DNA from: CAYOLL01 sp964404765 [NCBI: uncultured Gemmatimonadota bacterium]
GTDB taxonomy: Bacteria; 4572-55
DNA: 21,172 bases
NCBI GenBank assembly: GCA_964404765.1
Contig: CAYOLL010000106.1
Coordinates: 1-21,172 of the forward strand
Reading direction: 5' to 3'
The notes beneath the pieces are model-generated. The model was not told the DNA's origin. It ran no database searches and saw only the letters and a program-made list of their open reading frames with translations. Below, piece after piece: positions 7,685 to 14,457 of the stretch; within the stretch, counting starts at the first letter, position 1, and every line of letters begins with the position of its first letter. The position numbers and the translations under genes are program-made.

Positions 7685-9625
7685 CTATTCTAATTTTGCT
7701 GCAATTGGCAAGCTGAAGCTAAAAGCGCTTCCTTTCGTGAGTTCACTTTCTACCCAAATAGTTCCGCCATGCACTTCAACTATCCGCCTGGATTCCGCCA
7801 GACCATAACCAATGCCGTCCGAAACATCAAATTCATTGCGGCGGATTTGGTAAAAGGGTTTAAAAATATTTTTCTGCTCGGCTTTGAGAATTCCGCGTCC
7901 ACTATCGGTCAATGTGACGGTAATTCTGTCGTCGATAAGCTTTGCAGAAAGCGTAATTACAACATTGTCAGAGGGTGAATATTTGACGGCATTACTGACA
8001 AGATTTTTAATCAACTTGTCAATACGGTCTGAGTCGACATTAACCAGAATACCTTGTAATGTACTGTCGATATTCAAGTTAAAGCGAAAATTGTAATGAC
8101 CATAGCGCTCCTGACACAAGTTTTCGATAAAGCTTTTGCTATGGATGGCAACGTCATTTAACAAGCTATAGAATTCGGTCTCGTTTTTTTGATAAGATTC
8201 CGTGCCGCTTTCTAACTGAACAATCGTGAACAGCTCGTCAACCAGAGTTACCTCGCGATCAACTGCTTTTTGAATATCATCCAGAAATGATTTTGCCTCC
8301 AGCGACAACTGTTCCTGACATAGCAACTGGGCGTACCCGGAAATAGAGGTCAACGGGGTGCGCAGCTCATGGCTAATTGCATTTAGAAAAGCAGTTTTGG
8401 CCAGTTCCAGGCGCCGAATTTCCGAAACATCCTGAAATACAAACACCGCACCTATAGGCCGGCCTTTTTGATCGCGCAATAATGCTAACGAAATTGTTAA
8501 AATGTAGTCGGTTTCATCGCTGGTTCGCAATAAAACATAATCGTTTAAACGAGGTGTCTTGCCGGTTTCAAATATTTCCTGTACGGGCAGAAGGTAAGGT
8601 TCGTGGTGTTCGATATCGAATAGGTTGAGTAGCTGGGTTAAGGGTTTTCCGGTGGCTTCTAATTCCAGGCAGCCGGTGATTTTTTCAGCCACCTGATTGA
8701 TCAATGTTACTTTTCCGGCGGTATCTGTGGCAATAACACCGTTGGTAATTGAGCGCAGTGTTACGGCTAAACGTTCTCGCTCCGACGCTAATGCTTTTTC
8801 AGCCTGCTTAATTTCGGTAATATCCTGCAATACAACAACAGCCGATTCAATTTGCATCCAGTCGCCCTTGCTTACAAGCGACCGCACCCGAACCATCAGA
8901 TACTTGCCCAAATCTTCATTAGGATATTCAAAGGTAATCAATTTGCCTGATTGCATTTTGGGCCAGGCTTTTTGCCAATAGGCCTCAAATGTTTTGTAAG
9001 AGGCAGAAGTGGTATTTGTATGCAGCACATTTTGAATCAATTTACCCTTAATAGTTTTGACTTCGGCCAGTTTCCAGCTTTCAAGGGTCCGATTGGCCCG
9101 CAAAATTGCGCCGTTCGGTCGCACCAGGCAAATTAAGTCGGGAATTGAATCTGCGGTCGATTCCCATTCCATTTTAGCAAATTCGATTTTTTGCTGGAGC
9201 TCCGCATGGGTTTCGCGGGCCAAATGCTCATGGGTGACATCGCGCATCATGACCTGAATGGCATTTTCGCCCTTATAGCGGAGCGGCGTTCCCCAACCTT
9301 GAATATATATCCGGGCCTTATCTAAACGGTGAATCGGCACAACCATCGGCGAGATCGGCTTTTGTTCACGGTCGATATGAGCAATGGCCTGTCTTACAAT
9401 TTCCGCATATTCCGGATCAACATAATCTAGTATGGAATGGTCATAAAGCTGGTCGGCGCTTTTGACGGCAAAAAGCGTTAAGGCCGCCGGGTTCACATAA
9501 CGAATTCGTCCGTTAACATGAATCAGAATGGCTTCCGGGGCATGATCTATAAAATCCTGATAGTTTCGGGCAAGCGCCTCATAGTCAGCCCGCAGCTTTT
9601 GGTGCTCTTCCGCAGCTTTTTCCAT
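7685..9625 (-). CDS. PAS-domain sensor histidine kinase
   Basis: A 646-residue soluble sensor kinase with no membrane segment. Three PAS domains are read at about 20-137, 150-275 and 285-405, linked by short coiled coils. A HisKA domain follows with the phosphorylated His419 in SHELRTPL. The HATPase domain has the N box around Asn545 (NLVSNAVKYS), G1 DSGRGI at 574-579, an F box IFKPFY and G2 GIGYGLA at 604-610. There is no receiver domain and no response regulator in the window, so it is an orphan here. An ATG 61 codons upstream is open, but that extension runs straight through hairpin repeat copy 4 and resembles nothing, so the start MEKAAEEHQ is chosen despite a weak ribosome binding site. 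It may be cotranscribed with the TonB-dependent receptor. Confidence 0.92.
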   Translation of the reverse strand: MEKAAEEHQKLRADYEALARNYQDFIDHAPEAILIHVNGRIRYVNPAALTLFAVKSADQLYDHSILDYVDPEYAEIVRQAIAHIDREQKPISPMVVPIHRLDKARIYIQGWGTPLRYKGENAIQVMMRDVTHEHLARETHAELQQKIEFAKMEWESTADSIPDLICLVRPNGAILRANRTLESWKLAEVKTIKGKLIQNVLHTNTTSASYKTFEAYWQKAWPKMQSGKLITFEYPNEDLGKYLMVRVRSLVSKGDWMQIESAVVVLQDITEIKQAEKALASERERLAVTLRSITNGVIATDTAGKVTLINQVAEKITGCLELEATGKPLTQLLNLFDIEHHEPYLLPVQEIFETGKTPRLNDYVLLRTSDETDYILTISLALLRDQKGRPIGAVFVFQDVSEIRRLELAKTAFLNAISHELRTPLTSISGYAQLLCQEQLSLEAKSFLDDIQKAVDREVTLVDELFTIVQLESGTESYQKNETEFYSLLNDVAIHSKSFIENLCQERYGHYNFRFNLNIDSTLQGILVNVDSDRIDKLIKNLVSNAVKYSPSDNVVITLSAKLIDDRITVTLTDSGRGILKAEQKNIFKPFYQIRRNEFDVSDGIGYGLAESRRIVEVHGGTIWVESELTKGSAFSFSLPIAAKLE

Positions 9626-9653
9626 TTGTATCGAACCTGTTATGGATGTTGGA

Positions 9654-9734
9654 AACCTTGCGAAGGTTAAACTTGTTGCGGAGTCAATACTTTTAAGATT
9701 TGCTGAACTCCCCAGCGTGAACCTTCGCAAGGTT
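9654..9734. repeat. Hairpin repeat family 1, copy 4
   Basis: A 15-bp perfect inverted repeat (AACCTTGCGAAGGTT at 9654-9668, complement at 9720-9734). The 51-base loop aligns well with that of copy 1. It sits about 30 bases upstream of the histidine kinase start and inside a spurious N-terminal extension of that frame. Confidence 0.88.
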
Positions 9735-9776
9735 AATTTGTAAAAGGATTTAGATGTTGCTTGTGTTGCACGGCGC

Positions 9777-9908
9777 AAGTTCGTGTGAACTTTGACGCGG
9801 CCGGTCATTCAGGAAGAATCCTCCGGCAAGCTAAGAGAGACGCCAATTTGCCGGAAGATGCCTCCGGCATGACGGAGCAGGGAAAAGTTCACACGAACTT
9901 AGGCCGCG
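9777..9908. repeat. Hairpin element family 2, copy A
   Basis: The outer arms AAGTTCGTGTGAACTT (9777-9792) and its complement (9885-9900) are 16-bp perfect repeats, each itself palindromic at its ends. Inside is a second, imperfect inverted repeat: GTCATTC...GAATCCTCCGGC and GCCGGAAGATGCCTCCGGCATGAC (read in parts). This matches the core of the elements at 10782 and 12571. CGCGGCC (9796-9802) and GGCCGCG (9902-9908) add another pair. Its right end supplies the last codons of the SprT-like gene. Confidence 0.75.
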
Positions 9909-10674
9909 TAGCACTAGATAGTTGATCACCGCTCGTTGCGGGGGTTAACTTATTCAGCGGAACATAAAACTTTGTATATCGCCTGCCCATTTTATCCGTA
10001 AAAAGCCCTTTTGCGCTTAGCACGTACACCGTTGCCCGTTTTGTGATCCGGCCTATAGAGCCCAGATATATCGTGCCATGATAGTTGAATTCAACAGAAT
10101 CTCCGGGTTTCAGATCATGCTGCTGCGGCTGGCGTAGCTCACTTGTGGTCGGTATTTGATGCTTAACATCCTTATGGCCAAAAAGGTTGCCGCACAGACG
10201 TTTAAAGCGTGGCTGAGCGCAACTGGACCGGTTAAAAATTGAAAACTCCAGCACATGAATAATTTCATGCTCCATTACCCGCATGGTCGCTTCCAGTCGT
10301 GTCTGGCAAATTTCGCCGTTAACATAGTAGCCTTTACCATTATCTATACTAAAATTTTCGATTAAAAGTGGGACAGAAAGCGCGATTTCAAAGCGTGGCG
10401 CACGGCGTCGGGCATAGGTCATGCCCGCGGAACGGGTCATTCGCCTGGAAACACGAAAAGAGATTTGATTTGGCCAATGCCGCCCAAAATAGCTGGCAAA
10501 AAAATATCGGTCATAAAGTTCAAACAACAGTTGAACGTCATGAACATCCAGACGATTAAAGTTTACCTGTTTAATAGATTGGGATGTCGCAAGAAGTTCT
10601 TGCTCGATCTGACTGAATCGGTTTAGACGTTCAGGTCGAGCAACTTTAAGACGCAGAAGTTCTTCGGATGTCAT
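9889..10674 (-). CDS. SprT-like zinc metalloprotease-fold protein
   Basis: A 261-residue cytoplasmic protein with an N-terminal SprT-like domain and a C-terminal beta domain. The zinc motif HEIIH is at residues 136-140. In SprT and SPRTN a third His ligand lies about 15 residues on, in HGxEF; here the aligned stretch is SSCAQPRFK, without that His. Cys152 or His167 (FGHKDVKH) might replace it. Residues about 188-240 (LKPGDSVEFNYHG..RITKRATVYV) look like a small SH3/KOW-type barrel. The ATG at 10674 is preferred to a TTG eight codons upstream because the TTG would lie at the predicted transcription start. The last residues (about RPKFV) are encoded by a hairpin element, so the original C-terminus was probably replaced. 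The substrate is unknown; a role in protein-DNA damage repair is only by family analogy. Confidence 0.78.
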   Translation of the reverse strand: MTSEELLRLKVARPERLNRFSQIEQELLATSQSIKQVNFNRLDVHDVQLLFELYDRYFFASYFGRHWPNQISFRVSRRMTRSAGMTYARRRAPRFEIALSVPLLIENFSIDNGKGYYVNGEICQTRLEATMRVMEHEIIHVLEFSIFNRSSCAQPRFKRLCGNLFGHKDVKHQIPTTSELRQPQQHDLKPGDSVEFNYHGTIYLGSIGRITKRATVYVLSAKGLFTDKMGRRYTKFYVPLNKLTPATSGDQLSSATRPKFV

Positions 10675-10703
10675 AAAAGAGTTCCACAATGTGTACAAAT
10701 TCT

Positions 10704-10732
10704 ATTGTAAATCAAGAATTGATTTCTGTCAA
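10704..10732 (-). promoter_or_regulatory. Strong sigma-70-type promoter of the SprT-like gene
   Basis: On the minus strand, a perfect TTGACA (10732-10727), a 17-base spacer and TACAAT (10709-10704, five of six). Transcription would start near 10697, giving a leader of about 23 bases before the ATG at 10674. Confidence 0.75.
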
Positions 10733-10781
10733 TTTCAAAATAAAAATGCAACACCTCAATCGTTTCTTGCCTGACAGTTGC

Positions 10782-10930
10782 TACTCCGTTCCAAGCGACA
10801 AATTTGGCACGTCGTCATTCTATGAAGAATCTTTTTAAAATTTAAAATTTAGTTGTGTGCTATCTTGCGGGAAGATTCCTCGGAATGACATCGTGCTTCA
10901 ATTGATAAATTTGTCACTTGGAAAGGAGTA
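10782..10930. repeat. Hairpin element family 2, copy B, with 24-bp terminal inverted repeats
   Basis: A 149-bp element whose ends, TACTCC... at 10782-10805 and ...GGAGTA at 10907-10930, are inverted repeats of 24 bases with 22 matches. Inside, GTCATTC..GAATCTT (10814-10833) and AAGATTC..GAATGAC (10872-10889) form a second nested pair. It lies between the SprT-like promoter and the end of the TPR gene. No open frame is inside and no clear target-site duplication is seen. It looks like a miniature inverted-repeat transposable element. Confidence 0.8.
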
Positions 10931-10950
10931 CCCCCAACGTGAATCTCACG

Positions 10951-12504
10951 TCAATTTTTTGCCATCTTCTTGCGCATCTTTTCAATCCGATTAGTAGCGT
11001 CTTTCACTTTTTTATGCCCCGGATAATACTGCGCAACTTTTTCATAATAGGTGATTGCCAGCACATAGTCCTTTATTTTATCGGCAATAACATCGCCTGC
11101 TTTGATGATCAACTCCGGCGCATCTTTGAAATCGCGGAAAACCGTAGCGACACGTACTAAAGCGTCCGCTGCATTGGTATAGCTGTGCAGGTCATCTTTG
11201 TAAATATCAGACATCCGCTGCAGCGCCTCGATACCCATTTCATTTTGGCCGTGCTTAATAACAATCTCGTCATACGCGCTAATGGCCGCTAAGTAATCTT
11301 TAAGCCGCTTCTCATTCACCAGGCCGATTTGAAACAGCGCCTCGACAACTCGTGGCGATGCAGAATATTCATCCACAACCCGGCGATAATCTGCAACGGC
11401 GCTGCGATGTTCATCCAACTTCTCTGTCTTGACTTCTGCCAACATATATAAGGCATCCGCAGCGTACTCGTTTTTGGGGTAGTCACGGACGACGCGGCTA
11501 AAAGCGTCTGCAGCCAATTGATGCTTGCCTAATTCTTTATACAACAACAAGCCACGCTGATAATGAGCATACGGCAAGCGGCTGCTTTCGGGATACATAA
11601 ATTGCGTTTTGAGATAGGTAACCTCAGCTTCACGATATTTTTCGCGTTTTTGGTACATGTCACCCTGCCAGACCAAGGCCTCATCAATTTGGGGATAGGT
11701 CGGATGTTGCCGAATAAACTCTTGAATTTCAGTATGCAGATATTCATACAATTTTTTATCATTCAGGCCCATTAACAAGTTAAGCCATTCATAACAGCTT
11801 TCGCTGTGTGCTTTTTGACCGGTGCGAAGACTGATAGCATCCATAATTTGCGCACGCTTTGGCTCGTAATCGCCAATATCCTTGGCTAATTTTAAAGCTT
11901 CTTCCGCTGCTTTTTCACGCCAGGGACTATTTGGGTAAAGATAAACACTTTTTGTATATGCTGCAAAAGCTTCGTGTTTATCATTCATATCCGCATAAAT
12001 TCCGCCAATAAGATACTGAGCCTCTGCGCCGCGGCCGTTGTCCGGAAACATGTTTATATATTGATTTAACTCGCCGATCAAATATTCGCGCAGCTTATCT
12101 TCTTTACGCTCGGAGACGCCCTGAACAAACAACAGCAAGCGTTCAGGCGCAAAATAAGCAGTCGGTCTGGTCGGCGTCAGTTTTGTCGAATCGACCCCGG
12201 CTTGTGGGTTGGACACAGCCTGAGTTAGCGAGGTGGCCGCGGGTTGTGATACGGATGGCGGCTGGAGCGCTGCGGCGGGGATGCTTTGCCCAATTGAGTC
12301 GCGCTTAGCTTCATCCGCGCTCATTTTTTCCATCGTAACTGAGTCAATGGAAGTCGTTTGTAAAGGTACGGGCAGTTTGACGGATTCGGTTTTAACCGAA
12401 TCCGGTGAGGAGTTCTGGGCAAACCCAAAATCGGTTAGTCCAAAACTTGCAACCAGAGAAAAAATCAATACGAGTCTACGCAACAACGGTATTGATAAAA
12501 ACAT
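10951..12504 (-). CDS. Exported TPR protein
   Basis: A protein of about 517 residues with an N-terminal signal peptide (basic RR, hydrophobic LVLIFSLVASFGL, cleavage near GFAQ) and no lipobox, so probably periplasmic. After a low-complexity Ser/Thr/Pro/Val segment (to about residue 110), most of the chain is tetratricopeptide-like helical repeats of the YbgF/BamD style, with recurring YP-N/G/E turns (YLYPNSPWR, FMYPESSRLPYA, RDYPKNEYAADAL, QYYPGHKKVKDA). Such proteins act as scaffolds in envelope assemblies; no partner gene is nearby. Of three close in-frame ATGs the third is chosen, because GGAGA lies six bases before it and the signal peptide is then compact. Family 2 elements lie at both ends of the gene. 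Confidence 0.82.
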   Translation of the reverse strand: MFLSIPLLRRLVLIFSLVASFGLTDFGFAQNSSPDSVKTESVKLPVPLQTTSIDSVTMEKMSADEAKRDSIGQSIPAAALQPPSVSQPAATSLTQAVSNPQAGVDSTKLTPTRPTAYFAPERLLLFVQGVSERKEDKLREYLIGELNQYINMFPDNGRGAEAQYLIGGIYADMNDKHEAFAAYTKSVYLYPNSPWREKAAEEALKLAKDIGDYEPKRAQIMDAISLRTGQKAHSESCYEWLNLLMGLNDKKLYEYLHTEIQEFIRQHPTYPQIDEALVWQGDMYQKREKYREAEVTYLKTQFMYPESSRLPYAHYQRGLLLYKELGKHQLAADAFSRVVRDYPKNEYAADALYMLAEVKTEKLDEHRSAVADYRRVVDEYSASPRVVEALFQIGLVNEKRLKDYLAAISAYDEIVIKHGQNEMGIEALQRMSDIYKDDLHSYTNAADALVRVATVFRDFKDAPELIIKAGDVIADKIKDYVLAITYYEKVAQYYPGHKKVKDATNRIEKMRKKMAKN

Positions 12505-12570
12505 GTTCATTCTCCATTTCATTTAGTTGTCACTTATTTACCGGAGCGTCAAATACACAGGTCCCACGTT

Positions 12571-12680
12571 GTCATTCTGAAAGAATCTTGTTCAAATCCA
12601 GCAGTGACGCCATTTGCAAAAAAGATTCCTTCGGAATGACAGCGGTCACAAATAGAAAGTTTATCGCCTGGAAAGGAGTA
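12571..12680. repeat. Hairpin element family 2, copy C
   Basis: GTCATTCTGAAAGAATCTT (12571-12589) and AAGATTCCTTCGGAATGAC (12622-12640) are inverted repeats matching 17 of 19. Downstream, TGGAAAGGAGTA at 12669-12680 is identical to the right tip of copy B. The left tip is not convincingly preserved, so this seems a decayed copy in the same orientation as copy B, across the TPR gene from it. Confidence 0.72.
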
Positions 12681-12804
12681 AGCTCAAGTTACCCTTAAAT
12701 CTTACAACTGTCAATTGTCTTTTTAATTCAAAACTGAAAAATTCGCATTCAATCTAAAAACAAAAAAAATCCGCAAATTTTCCTACTTTCTTCCAAAAAA
12801 AAGA

Positions 12805-12833
12805 TTGACAGCTTTTCTATTTAGCCGTATCTT
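12805..12833 (+). promoter_or_regulatory. Promoter of the ATP synthase operon
   Basis: A perfect TTGACA (12805-12810), a 17-base spacer and TATCTT (12828-12833, four of six). The predicted start near 12840 gives a leader of about 50 bases before the first gene. The preceding A/T-rich stretch, with several A-runs at 12761-12803, could act as an UP-like element. Confidence 0.6.
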
Positions 12834-12892
12834 CATGCCCTCAAAAACGGAAAAGCTTACTCAAAACCGTTCGTTCAACAGCGGTTACTTTT

Positions 12893-13264
12893 ATGGATTT
12901 AGCGGCCATACGTCGAGTCTATCCAACGGCAATAATTGTTTCCTTATTTATTTCCTCCATCTTGTTTGCCAATCATTTGGATGATTGGGCGGTTGGTGTG
13001 CTTGTCGGTACTTTATTTGGCATGATGCTTTTAAAATCAATAGAAGGTGTCGTTCGGATATTTTTACCGTCACGCAATCGAATCGTTTTTTTTACCTTAT
13101 TACTGATCAAGTACTTTTTAGTTGGCGCGGCTCTTTATTTTTTAATCAATTACTCATTTTTTAATGTAATAGCTTTTACTATTGGGTTTGGGTTAATCCA
13201 ATTAGTTATTGTTCTTAAAAGTATAGGTTGCGCTCTGTTTGTAGCGCCCAACAAGGTTTCGTGA
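12893..13264 (+). CDS. atpI: AtpI-like membrane protein of the atp operon
   Basis: A 123-residue very hydrophobic protein with four predicted membrane segments, at about residues 10-28, 33-50, 65-88 and 90-110. Its place as the first gene of the operon, four bases before atpB, and its size fit the AtpI/subunit I family, which helps assemble the c ring or supply Mg2+ and is usually poorly conserved. No signature residues are decisive, so the name rests on position, length and topology. The AtpQ/AtpZ small protein that often precedes AtpI is absent. The ribosome binding site is weak. Codons are A/T-rich compared with atpA and atpD, as is common for these membrane proteins. Confidence 0.6.
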   Translation: MDLAAIRRVYPTAIIVSLFISSILFANHLDDWAVGVLVGTLFGMMLLKSIEGVVRIFLPSRNRIVFFTLLLIKYFLVGAALYFLINYSFFNVIAFTIGFGLIQLVIVLKSIGCALFVAPNKVS

Positions 13265-13268
13265 GCTT

Positions 13269-13994
13269 ATGGAACATCATCCGACAATACTACACTTTCT
13301 GTTTACCATGGGTATTCTACCCCACTGGTTGCCGGAAGTTGTACCGATTAGCTGGATTGTGATTATCCTGCTTGCTTTCATAGCCAAAATGCTAACCAGC
13401 AATTTACAAGTAATACCTGGTCAGGCACAGGCTTGGGGTGAATGGATTGTTGAAAACTTTGAGCAATTTGTAACCGGAATTGTTGGAGAGCAAGGTCGGA
13501 AATTTGTTCCTTATGTCGGCTCGATTTTTCTTTTTATCTGGTTACAGAACATGATGATTCAAATCCCCGGATTTAACGCCCCAACCGCGGACGCAAACAC
13601 AACAATTCCTTTAGCCCTCATTACCATTATTGTCGTTCAGCTTCATGGCATTACCTCAAACGGCATTTTGGGCTACCTGCATCATCTTGCCGGATCACCT
13701 AAAGACTTGACGGGCTGGATCTTAGCCCCACTTATGTTTGTTTTGGAGTCCATCGGTGAGATGGCCAAGCCTCTTTCACTCTCTATGCGTCTCTTTGGTA
13801 ACATTTTTGGCGAAGACGCTGTTATTTTGATTTTAATGGGCATGGCTGCACACTCGCTCTACTTTATACCGGTGCACTTGCCGATGGCTTTTTTTGGTGT
13901 GTTTGGCGGTACTGTGCAGGCATTGGTTTTTTCTATGCTGACTTGCATTTATTTGCAAATTATGTCTGGTCATGGACATGAAGCGCATCATTAG
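13269..13994 (+). CDS. atpB: ATP synthase F0 subunit a
   Basis: The 241-residue membrane stator subunit that forms the ion half-channels against the c ring. The essential arginine is Arg174 in LSLSMRLFGNIFGE, with Asn178 and Glu182 nearby as in the family. Five or six membrane segments are visible, starting near residue 27, 85, 115, 150, 182 and 208. The last residues are His-rich (GHGHEAHH). Length is close to that of other short bacterial a subunits. The gene starts four bases after the AtpI-like stop codon, so translation is probably coupled. Confidence 0.96.
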   Translation: MEHHPTILHFLFTMGILPHWLPEVVPISWIVIILLAFIAKMLTSNLQVIPGQAQAWGEWIVENFEQFVTGIVGEQGRKFVPYVGSIFLFIWLQNMMIQIPGFNAPTADANTTIPLALITIIVVQLHGITSNGILGYLHHLAGSPKDLTGWILAPLMFVLESIGEMAKPLSLSMRLFGNIFGEDAVILILMGMAAHSLYFIPVHLPMAFFGVFGGTVQALVFSMLTCIYLQIMSGHGHEAHH

Positions 13995-14101
13995 CATTGG
14001 TCTTTACCGTTAGAACCTGAAAAGTGATGGCAACATAACGTAAATTGTAAATTTTATAAGTACAACTTTCATCATTCACACATTTTAATGGAGGTTTCAC
14101 C

Positions 14102-14383
14102 ATGTTTTACTTAGGGATGTTGGCGCTGGCTGTCGGTTTGGGTTTGCCGATTGCTGTTATTGGTGCGGCGCTGGGTCAGGGACGTGCGGCGGCGGCGGCG
14201 CTGGAAAGCATTGCCCGTCAACCGGAAGCAGCCGGTAAGATTCAAACAGCCATGATTATTGGTTTGGCTTTGATTGAATCGCTGGTTATTTACTCCTTGC
14301 TCATGTTCTTCATGCTGAACGGCAAGTTGCCCGGGTTGAGCTACGATCAATTGCTGTCGTTAGTGCAAGCCATGCCGAAATAA
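14102..14383 (+). CDS. atpE: ATP synthase F0 subunit c
   Basis: The 93-residue hairpin proteolipid that forms the rotor ring. Helix 1 carries [18 protein letters not shown], the polar loop is ARQPEA at 38-43, and helix 2 carries the ion-binding Glu59 in LIESLVIY. Gln26, Glu59, Ser60 and Tyr64 match the positions of the Na+ ligands Q32, E65, S66 and Y70 of Ilyobacter tartaricus with identical spacing; that enzyme's Thr67 is Leu here. H+ or Na+ use is therefore undecided. The C-terminus extends about 15 residues past helix 2 ([18 protein letters not shown]). A strong GGAGG seven bases upstream and a stable hairpin just after the stop fit the need for many c copies. Confidence 0.96.
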   Translation: MFYLGMLALAVGLGLPIAVIGAALGQGRAAAAALESIARQPEAAGKIQTAMIIGLALIESLVIYSLLMFFMLNGKLPGLSYDQLLSLVQAMPK

Positions 14384-14393
14384 GGAACTGTTA

Positions 14394-14426
14394 AAACCCT
14401 AAGGGTCGTGACAGCCCTTAGGGTTT
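14394..14426 (+). other. Stable hairpin between atpE and atpF
   Basis: AAACCCTAAGGG (14394-14405) and its exact complement (14415-14426) form a 12-bp stem with a nine-base loop, 10 bases after the atpE stop. A TTTCCTAAC tail gives only a weak T-run. It may be a partial terminator or an RNA-processing/stability signal that raises atpE over downstream genes, or a passive repeat. Confidence 0.8.
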
Positions 14427-14457
14427 CCTAACTCCTGACAAAACTGACAGGTTAACA

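Larger units (their letters stand above)
12505..12892. other. Divergent intergenic region between TPR gene and atp operon
   Basis: This 388-bp region separates the divergent TPR gene (-) and ATP synthase operon (+). It holds hairpin element copy C, an A/T-rich stretch at 12700-12800 and the atp promoter. No good promoter for the TPR gene was found: a TTGACG on the minus strand at 12552-12547 lacks a matching -10 box. Confidence 0.6.

Noticed and set aside
9626-9808. 61-residue N-terminal extension of the histidine kinase
   Set aside because: The extension is a translation of hairpin repeat copy 4 and the edge of copy A; the PAS-domain protein begins naturally at the ATG at 9625.
12524-12552. 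Minus-strand promoter of the TPR gene with TTGACG
   Set aside because: At 15 to 19 base spacing no acceptable -10 box follows.
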